From: Ecdyonurus torrentis
Taxonomy: Eukaryota; Arthropoda; Insecta; Ephemeroptera; Heptageniidae
Direction of reading: 5' to 3'
Length of the DNA: 64,000 nucleotides
NCBI GenBank assembly: GCA_949318235.1
Contig: OX439132.1
Coordinates: 1,004,909-1,068,908, forward strand
Positions 25,095-64,000 of this stretch are shown piece by piece (position 1 is the stretch's first letter; the number at the start of each line of letters is the position of its first letter). A model generated the notes under the pieces. The model ran no database searches, was not told where the DNA came from, and worked only from the letters and a program-made list of their open reading frames with translations. Both the position numbers and the translations under genes were made by a program.

Positions 25095-25449
25095 TTCTTT
25101 CTTTTAATTCCTATTAATTCCAAACGAGGGAAGAGCTAATTTTATTTCATATTCTAAAAGAAGACATTGACTTTGAATCGGTTGATATGCAATTTTTTAA
25201 CCATTTTTTCAACCCGACTTTTAAAAAAAAATATTTCGCTTTGTCGTTTTATGCTCCACGCTTTTATGTGGCTCTTCAGAAGATCGAAAATATGGTTCTT
25301 AAAAAAAATATATATATTTTTGACAAAAAATAACACCTATATTGCTACTTAAGAATGCTCAAAATATAGCTTTAAAAACGCGTAAATTTAGAAGGGTGTT
25401 TCTTGTATCAATTTTCAATATTTTCTCTTTTTTCAATTTCCAAATTGTT

Positions 25450-25483
<34 letters not shown>

Positions 25484-25799
25484 AAATCAATAATATCTGA
25501 TATCCACTAGCTGTATTGATTGTATTCTGGGACTGAAGAGCATTAGGAACTGATGTATTTTTAATTAATTTTTAGAATTCATGAAATGACGTCATGGTCG
25601 CGGTAACTTTTTTCCTACGTCCACATGCATAAGTTACTGACTGTAATTTTCAATTTCCACAGTTTCTGATTTTTTTTAATTAAAAATAATCCTTAATGAA
25701 AAACTCAAAAATTGGAAATTCGTGTTTTAAATTATTCAGGACAATGTCTATTTTTAGAATATGAAATGAAATAACGCTTTAATTATTATAATTATTATT

Positions 25800-25808
25800 G
25801 GTTGATTA

Positions 25809-25870
<62 letters not shown>

Positions 25871-25947
25871 AGATCGATCGATTAATTGATTGATTGATTG
25901 ATTGATAGATTGATCGATTAATTGATTGATTGATTGATCGATCGATT
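25800..25947. repeat. (ATTG)n microsatellite
   Basis: Tetranucleotide array with GATC and ATTA interruptions. Confidence 0.95.
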
Positions 25948-25984
25948 GGTGGATTTTTTCTGCTATACTATAATTATTGCAATT

Positions 25985-26280
25985 AATAGACCCCTTGCAC
26001 ATCCTTGCGCTTTGTCGCCATGTTTGTGGTGCCTAATGCATTGTCCAGCATTGGGGAAACTTCGTTTTTCCTAATTTTTCACATAAAAAATCGTTTATTT
26101 CAACTCAACAAATTTTTCTCATATCCTTCGAGCTTATTAGGAGCTAGATATAAGGCTTTGATTGAGGTTTGAAGCTTCTTTTGCTATTAAAAAAATAAAA
26201 ATGATGTTTTTCCTATGCTGGCCTATGTATTCCTGACCAACAAAATGGCGGCTCTTAAATATGAGTGCAAGCGGTCTATA
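25985..26280. mobile_element. TATAGACC element, copy 2, abutting the receptor start
   Basis: Ends AGTGCAAGCGGTCTATA at 26280, 17 bp before the acceptor AG at 26296-26297. About 95% like copy 3 by eye. Confidence 0.85.
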
Positions 26281-26302
26281 TCCCAGTCTAATTTCAGATA
26301 AG

Positions 26303-35114
<8,812 letters not shown>

Positions 35115-35312
35115 AGAACACGTACGCACGTACAGTACAGTACAGCATAGCCAGGATTTTGTGACATAAGGAAGGGGTCTTTGTTAGGGGGTCCAAAAGA
35201 GACCCTCCCCCCGGTACCCATACTTTTTCAAATCTCTGACAAGGAAATTTGAACTCCCTACCATATGCACATGTGTACTTTTGTATACTTTAATTTGATT
35301 TGTTTTTTTAAA

Positions 35313-35620
35313 TATAGGGTGTGTACGCATGACGTCATTCTGAGTGCTTTCCGATGCTCTTCTTGAGCAATAAATAACATTGCTCAACATAGAACAAACC
35401 TAGGTTTTGGCTATTTTCTTTGAAAAATTAGCTATTTTTTGGTCATTATTATTTTTCTTGCATACTTGAGGTACTAATTCAAATTATTAACAGCAACAAT
35501 GCTCTCAAAAAAATTGCAAAGTATTTTTAAACTGGCAAAATGTGCCATTTTCCTATACCGGCCAATGTTATTTAGTACTCACTTATGACGTCGACTTTAA
35601 CATGAATGAAACCACCATAT
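35313..35620. mobile_element. CTATAGGGTG-family element
   Basis: ATATAGGGTGTGTACGCATG start; inner blocks TTGCTCAACATAG and ATGACGTCGACTTTAACATG match 37031-37346. Confidence 0.65.
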
Positions 35621-36728
35621 AATTTTATAGAAGTATTTCAAAAATTTCTAGAATTTTGTGTGTCTGTGTGTGTATGGCCTATGTTTTAATAGAAATCTCG
35701 AATGTGTGGGGCCCTAATTTTAAAAAAATTTCCATGCCTCTATTTTAGGAACAAAAGAAAATCAATAAAGTATTTAAAATAAAATAAGAAATGATTGAAA
35801 TATAGTTTTATTTTTTTTATTACAATTTAAATCATTATTTAGAAAAACAATAAAATTTGTTAATGCCAGCATTAGTCAAAATATAAATTATCAAAATATA
35901 TATAGCAACATTTCTGATTACTTACATAAGATCGCACTTACATTCAGTACTGCTAAATATTTGTGCATATTTATCAATGGAGCTAACCGGTGGTTGTGGA
36001 GAGCCAATCACGTGACGAGGTAAAAACAAAGACGCTCTAATGAGGAAGAACGACAAAGGTGATATTATTGTATAATCTGAAAGCGAGAACATCGTTTTCA
36101 ATCGAGTAATGTATGAAATTGTAATATTTCAGTTCATTAAGGGGGTAGATGACCGACTGATATCTCGCAAACTAGGACGGTTGCAAATAATAATAATAAC
36201 ACAAAGTAAAGAAGAAATGTTACTTAAAAATTTAGTTATGTCAAATATGTGAAAACACGATCAAATATTTAAGTTATTGCACTTTAAAGATAACATGTAA
36301 ATGTGAAAATTTAAATTTGAGCGGGAAATTTTAGTCAAATTGGAAACTTTTTTACAATTAAAAATATCATTAAATTTTTTTGGGGTATTAAAAAATACAT
36401 TTTAAATTTACTTGATTTTATTTGAAAATTTAGTGTTGGTTTTATTGGAATTAAATCATGTACAAAAAATTATTTGGAAAATATAGTTCTTCTTTTAGCG
36501 ATTTCCGGTCCAAGTCGCTCCCCCACCGCCTTAAGTATTTTAATTTTTTTTTTTTTTTAAATCGCAATATGTCGTCATGGTCGGTAACTTTTGAGTACAC
36601 GCTGATGCAAAAGTTGCCATCAGTTTATCAAAATATTAATAATAATAATAAAAAATTTATGAACTGTACAATATTACAAAATCACATATAGTAATCGGTT
36701 CTATACTTTTAGGTCTTATCTTTCTTCC

Positions 36729-36732
<4 letters not shown>

Positions 36733-36785
<53 letters not shown>
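36733..36785. repeat. Long poly-T run
   Basis: About 50 uninterrupted T after a C run; similar shorter runs elsewhere (2890, 25448, 40471). Confidence 0.95.
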
Positions 36786-36786
<1 letters not shown>

Positions 36787-37030
36787 AGAAAGCTGCTAAT
36801 TTGAGACCTGAAAATTTTAAATATTCAAGATTTATGTACGTCTTTTAAGCTTTAACAAAACAAAAAAATTCACCGGGTAAAGCACTTATAATTTACATAA
36901 ATCAACTATGCTCATTTACGTAAAAAAAAAAAAAAAAAACAAAAAAAAAAAACACGCAATAACTTACTATATTAAATAACAATATTAATGAAGGGTATTT
37001 TTTTTTTTTTTTTTTTTTTAACTTTTGCAT

Positions 37031-37346
37031 CTATAGGGTGTATGCGGATGACGTAATATTTATTGCGCTTGGCGAGGCCATACTGGAGTAGTGCATAACG
37101 TATTGCTCAGCATAGGAAAAACTTCATTTAAGCCAATTTTCTTTAAAAAAAACTGTTAATTTTTTGTGATGTGATATTTTTCTCACATACTTGAGATACT
37201 AATTCAACATATTTACAGCATCAAATGCTCTAAAAAATATTGCATAGTGTTTTTAAACTGGTAAAATGATTTTTTTTTCTATGCCACCCATGTTATTGAG
37301 TTATCCAATATGGCGTCGACTTTAACATGAATGCATACACCCTATA
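37031..37346. mobile_element. CTATAGGGTG-family element
   Basis: CTATAGGGTGTATGCGGATG to GCATACACCCTATA; best-preserved ends of the family. Confidence 0.75.
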
Positions 37347-38623
37347 CTGCACACTTTTTATAACAAAAAAATATATTATTTTAATATAAATTGTGATGCA
37401 TTGAAAAATGATCATTAATGTTAAAAGATACAGTATATAAATAAGCATGCACAATAGACATAATTATACATAAGCATTATGTTATATATTACATCATATA
37501 ATTTTGTAATTCTGACTGCATTTTTGAATTGTACGTCAATTTTTGAACTCACCTTACCCTCTTTTATTAAACAAATTACTTATATTGCACAATTTTAATT
37601 TTTAAGGTAAGGAAAATCTTGTTTACATCGTCAAAATAACACGCGTTCTTATGGCGCGTTCTTTTAATTGCCAAATTGTTATTATTATTATTATTTTAGT
37701 AAACCGCTGATGTCATCATAAACAAAAGAAGGTAAATAACTGTTTGTTTACATTTTGTTTGCCTTCATCATTTGTTATCTTATGGTTGCTATGGAAACAA
37801 CTTAAAAAACTATAGTAAACAAACTGCAAGTTTAAACCTGTTTTGATGACATCACAGGCTCATGTTCAATTATTTTTAAATTAATTGTTGAATAAATTTT
37901 TTGTCTGTGCGCACCATCTTCTCATGTAATGTTGTGGTCAAGATTTTGGAAGAAAAAAAAAAGGTCAAAACCTCACAACGTGGTACTTAATTTATTAATT
38001 TTATTTTTGATTGTTTTACTGACAAAAAATCAATAATTATCTTATTATATAATTGTACAGTACGGAGAATCTAAGAATGCTTTAAGATCATTTGAAAATC
38101 CAACAATCGATTATTTGTATGATGCAAACAGATACGATTGTTCAAATTGAGTGATTGTTCAAAAAGTCGACCTATCGCCCACATTGTTAGAATCTCTGGA
38201 CTTTAGAATCAGAAAAAAATAAGTAAAATAAAAGTGAGGTTTGATTAAAGATTGCATTTTTTTTATAAATCTCATATAATATAGAGTTCAAAATTTTACG
38301 TTTCTTTCAAATATGTAATCAGAATTTGATACAAAAACAATCTAAATTATTACTTAACAACTATTTTTGTTATCACACAGTTTACAAAAATAAATCAACA
38401 ATATTTTTTTGCTTCCAAGAGCGTCCGTTATTATTTACGTATAAAAATGTTCACTTCAATATATACCACTTGGTTTTACATCAACCTGCATATTGCATTG
38501 TTTAATATAAGCAGTTTAATACTAAATATATGTCATTTTGTTAGAAATTGCAATGTATTGTATGTATGGCATTACGTATCAGAATTATCATTTTGTGCAC
38601 AAAGATAAAGTTAATTCAATGGA

Positions 38624-38668
<45 letters not shown>

Positions 38669-39223
38669 AACATTTTCACGTCATCAAAAACTTTGGGAAA
38701 AACAAAAATGAAAAAAAAAAGAGAGAGAGAGAGAACTTAAACAAAAATTGTGTAAAATAAAACAAAAAATTTACAACATACTCATCTTAACTTCTTTTAT
38801 GGATATCTTGTCTGTTTAATTGATTTTTTTTTAATATTTTGAATATTTATTAAAAAAAATCTATAATAAATTAGGATTGGAGACACAATATTTAAAGAAA
38901 TTCTGAAAACCATAATGAAAAATCGTCATTCAAAAAAACAATTCTTACAATACCGTTGCAGTTAAAAAAGTAGGTGTAATCGATCTTATTTCTTGTCACG
39001 ACATACAGTTCATTATTGTATGAATATTATTTGCAATCCATGTTTCATTAATATCGTATTGGCACACAGTAATCTTGCCCAATAGTGTCAATTTCATACT
39101 TATGATCTCTGATATACTAAAACAAACACGTATTAAAGATTTCTCCTACATTGATCCTCAACAAGAAATCTTAGCAACAGAACAAAAAAGTTAAGGTTTC
39201 TGTCATAACAACACATGTAAATG

Positions 39224-39540
39224 TTAAAGGCGTAGAACACCTTGAACAAAAAAGTTGCGTAATATCCTAACAAACCTGAAAATCAATGTTAATTTGGCCG
39301 GAGTCATTTATTTCTAATTTATATTCCATTCACAAAAATGCCGCTGCCGGTCACTGACGTCACAGCTCGCCTGGTCCACGCGCAAGTAAACCGGGCGAGC
39401 TGTGACGTCAGTGACCGGCAGTGGCATTTTGTGAATGCAAAATAAATTAGAAATCAATGACTCCGGCCAAATCAACGTTGGTTTTCAGGTTTGTTAGGAT
39501 ATTACGCAACTTTTTTGTTCAAGGTGTTCTACGCATTTAA
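39224..39540. mobile_element. Near-perfect foldback element, about 317 bp
   Basis: Ends TTAAAGGCGTAGAACACCTT and AAGGTGTTCTACGCATTTAA; arms of about 150 bp meet at a GC-rich centre (CACAGCTCGCCTGGTCC / GGGCGAGCTGTG). The degraded relative is at 6150-6348. Confidence 0.85.
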
Positions 39541-39551
39541 GGTTTTTTCAA

Positions 39552-39836
39552 CACCTCTCAAAAAAAAATGGTGCATTTCTTTAGTTACGAATACTAACTT
39601 AATAAAGATAATCACTTTTAAGTTATTATGAGGAGCTAAAATAATGCATTTTAGCAAATTATTAACAATAGCTAATTTAACTTAAAATATAGCTTATAAA
39701 ACTTGAAACTACTTACATTAGCTATTGTTAATAATTTGCTAAAATGTATTATTTTAGCTACTCATAATAACTTAAAAGTAATTATCTTAAATAAGTTAGT
39801 ATTCGTAACTAAAGTAATGCATCCTTTTTTAGAGTG
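39552..39836. mobile_element. Foldback element, CACTCTAAAAA family
   Basis: GGTGCATTTCTTTAGTTACG on the left, CGTAACTAAAGTAATGCATC on the right; about 285 bp, relative of 24087-24343. Confidence 0.75.
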
Positions 39837-39895
39837 CAATCGAAAAAATTGGTCGATTTTGTTTGCAGGAGAAGTTGTTGTATAGTATGGTTTGC

Positions 39896-39901
39896 TTTAT
39901 T
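39896..39901 (-). promoter_or_regulatory. Candidate polyadenylation signal of the exchanger
   Basis: TTTATT on the plus strand reads AATAAA on the gene's strand, 105 bp beyond the stop codon and outside the neighbouring foldback element. Confidence 0.4.
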
Positions 39902-40005
39902 ATGATATACAAGGCACATTTTATAGTATAACGTTCATCAGTATATCAGATATTACGCAGTTACGCAGTTCACGTGCGCAGTGACATGCGCAGAAGACTC
40001 CGAGA

Positions 40006-61808
<21,803 letters not shown>

Positions 61809-61930
61809 CTGAAAAATAAAATATCAAAATTACATATAATTTAAAAATAATAATAATAAAAATGACACTGGAACATGTATGGATAAATTTAAAAAAAAAT
61901 GTATTTTGCTCCATAAGTTGATAATTATTT

Positions 61931-62130
61931 TATTTATTAAACACCAAGGTGTACTTATATATATATTTACATTGCACTCTATAAGTCTACAGTTTTTGCA
62001 TATTGACTTAATGATAGGGTCCGAGATGGACAATGAAGTAAGTGGTACCTAGTACATAGGCCACTACATAACAAACATACACATTTATCATTACACTCGT
62101 GATATTCTTTAATCTGACATATTACATGGT
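61931..62130 (-). mobile_element. LINE 3' end, third copy
   Basis: TATTAAACACCAAGGTGTAC to CTTTAATCTGACATATTACA; about 200 bp, more truncated than the other two. Confidence 0.8.
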
Positions 62131-63369
62131 TGATAATAAAAATAATAACATTTTATTTATTTAATTAATTAATGTCAAGACAATTATTTTTTAATTTCCA
62201 TTTTTTATCCTCCCTTATTTAATTGGCAGAGAACCTGAAATTGTTTTTATATACGAAGTTTATTTTTACCATTGAGTTTTAAATGTCAAGGATAATGAAA
62301 GCAGATAGGTCATTTTGTTTAAACTTTAATATACTACGAGAATTGGGGGGGGGGTAGTTTTTATTGATAGTGATTTATTGATTTGTGTCAGTAAACTGAT
62401 AGAGATAGAAGTAACAAAATTTTTAAGAACAACAGATTTCATTATCTTGTACAAGAAATAAGATCTTTGTTGGCCTATAGACAATGGACCACTTGCAATA
62501 AAATGTTTTTAATTGTTGCATAACAAGTCAGTGAAAACGATTTTATACCATAAGAAATGTATTAAGAATATTTCAATTTTTTTTAAATATTTCGTTCATT
62601 GCAAGTGTTCCATTAATTTTATAACCAGTTTTGGTCTAATCATTATTCACGAAAATAACAAATTATATAATTTATGTTGCTGTTATATCATCATAGCATA
62701 ATAATGCTACATTAGATTTATATAAATAGTTATGCTATATGTACAACATAATACTTATGCTATGTAAAGCCTTATTCACAATGGACTTTTTCTTAGTTTT
62801 CTGAAGTGAAAATGCTAATTTTTTTCTTTTTTCCACTTAAGAACGATTGGTGTTCACAATGAAACTATTGTTACACTTATAAGAATTTTCTTAATTGATT
62901 TCACTTAACAATTTTTTTTCTTAATTTTTCTTAAGTAGCTAATTAGAAGAATTATTTGAATTTACGTAAGAATCAAACCATTGTTGATCCTTATGCTTTT
63001 TTTTTTATTTATGCATACGATGCATTATAGCACAAATTGTTTTGTAATTTTTTTTTGTACCACACACACATGCGGGTTTTGTGTACATATTACTGTATTT
63101 TAGCATTTAAATTTAAATCATTTTTCATTTTAACTGATATAAACCCACTTTCTATATCACAACGTAGACCCCGCACTTACACTATTTTGGGCTCCAAATA
63201 CCAGAGGTGTGTAAGGTCAGACCAGTGCTCATTAACGTGAAATGGTGTTTCAGTTTTAAAGGGCGCACATGATGGCAGCACCCAATTAAGGGAGCACATG
63301 CTATGGTCATGCCATCATGTGAGTACAGCTATGCTTCAGCACTTGAATGTGTACGAGACTTTTTACAGT

Positions 63370-63466
63370 CGTTCACCCATCCAAGTACGGACCACGCTCG
63401 ATGTTGCTGAACTTCGGTGATCTCACGGGAACTGACTCAGGCAACGCGATATATAAGGCTGTACTT
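63370..63466 (-). repeat. 5S-rRNA-derived sequence (SINE3-like or pseudogene)
   Basis: Read on the minus strand, this contains GATCACCGAAGTTCAGCAAC, then CGTACTTGGATGGGTGAACG. These match the 5S rRNA region from the conserved GATCACCGAAGTTAAGCAAC (box A) to GTACTTGGATGGGTGACC (box C), in the right order and spacing. The 5' third and the 3' end are diverged, so this is not an intact 5S gene. Sequence down to about 63160 could be the body of a 5S-derived SINE. An ACACGG foldback lies at its 5' side. Confidence 0.65.
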
Positions 63467-63473
63467 GAACTGG

Positions 63474-63706
63474 TACACGGAAAACATAAATTTAATAAAT
63501 TATTTAGATACATATCAATAACTCGACTTTAGTACTAAACAATAACTCTCTTGCAAAAAGTTTAAAGAGTAACTCGTTAGTACAAACGTAAATTCTTTAG
63601 CGGTAAATAGTTAACTCTTTAGATTCTAAAAAGTTTAGTATGTATCTAAAGAATTTAATATGAAAAAAGTCTAAGTATGAACTCTTTAGATAATTTTTTC
63701 CGTGTA
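63474..63706. mobile_element. ACACGGAAAA element
   Basis: TACACGGAAAACATAAATTT to AATTTTTTCCGTGTA; directly beside the 5S-like sequence. Confidence 0.8.
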
Positions 63707-64000
63707 GAATAGAGAGAAAGTACACACCCGAGTAGAACGCTAAGTATGACAATTCTATGATTTTTCAATGAAATTTCAATGAAATGTCCCATAACGATGA
63801 CACAACTGCGATTTAATGAAGACAAAGTATGACAAAGTCACAAAAATAATTTTTTTAAAATGTCTAACAATGAAATTTCGATGACAAAAAGACGACATAA
63901 CGACGACATGAAATTTTTTGTTTTTACAAAAATGAAATAAGTATGACAGCAAAAAATTATTGATGAAATAACGATGGCAGTTTTATTTTTCAAAAACCTA

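Larger units (their letters stand above)
35115..40005. other. Intergenic region between convergent receptor and exchanger genes
   Basis: No exon is supported. It contains two CTATAGGGTG-type elements (35313-35620, 37031-37346), a very long poly-T run (36733-36785), more poly-A/T runs, a short (AT)n at 38628-38662, a near-perfect foldback at 39224-39540 and another at 39552-39836. The last 110 bp before 40006 are the exchanger 3' untranslated region. Confidence 0.55.
61809..64000. other. 5' intron or flank of the exchanger, no exon recognised
   Basis: The exchanger needs at least one upstream exon donating one base to the first visible codon. I could not find it here. The stretch holds a minus-strand LINE end (61931-62130), a degenerate foldback half (about 62765-62990), a 5S-like region near 63370-63470, an ACACGG element (63474-63706) and low-complexity A/T-rich DNA to the end. 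Confidence 0.5.

Noticed and set aside
35148..35220. Possible hAT-type terminus (ATAGCCAGGATTTTG)
   Set aside because: I could not find a matching opposite end, so the element boundary is unsupported.
63155..63240. Possible upstream exon of the exchanger (open stretch before a GTAAGT on the minus strand)
   Set aside because: The phase needed to join the 61763-61808 exon puts a stop codon at the donor, and the residues do not resemble an NHE N terminus.

Overview
This is animal nuclear DNA, most likely from an arthropod (Pancrustacea is my best guess). It is AT-rich and intron-rich, and it is packed with microsatellites and short foldback transposons. The arthropod call rests on an insect-style BTB/zinc-finger regulator and a variant ionotropic glutamate receptor (IR), a chemosensory-type family of protostomes. 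Most open frames in the window are simple-repeat shadows. The real coding sequence lies in short, GC-richer exons that join in a consistent phase at GT-AG sites (one GC-AG site).

Layout: (1) 436-1748, minus strand: the first two coding exons of a WD40-repeat protein that continues off the left edge. (2) 5385-16791, plus: a complete seven-exon BTB domain plus C2H2 zinc-finger protein, 364 aa, divergent from the WD40 gene. (3) 16792-26302: about 9.5 kb with no gene I can support, only repeats. (4) 26303-35114, plus: a complete nine-exon ionotropic receptor, 636 aa, with signal peptide, split ligand-binding region, three membrane segments and a pore loop. (5) 35115-40005: intergenic repeats. (6) 40006-61808, minus: 17 exons (756 codons plus stop) of a plasma-membrane-type Na+/H+ exchanger (SLC9A/NHE family), 5' incomplete and running off the right edge; it converges on the receptor gene. 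(7) 61809-64000: upstream intron or flank, with a LINE fragment and a 5S-rRNA-derived stretch.

I see no sign that these genes form one pathway. They are a transcription factor, a membrane receptor, an ion exchanger and a WD40 scaffold, each with its own exons and strand.

The unusual material is in the repeats. In two genes the 3' part of an exon, with its splice donor, has been copied in tandem into the following intron; in the BTB gene the 69-nt copies are phase-compatible. A short hairpin element occurs six times, with terminal bases that mostly change together on both arms. One exchanger intron holds a degenerate array of about 24-bp units with a TACGTCA core. Several foldback elements sit inside other elements, in two cases with target duplications or an empty-site relative elsewhere in the window. 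All gene models come from reading splice signals and reading-frame continuity by eye, without transcript or database support.
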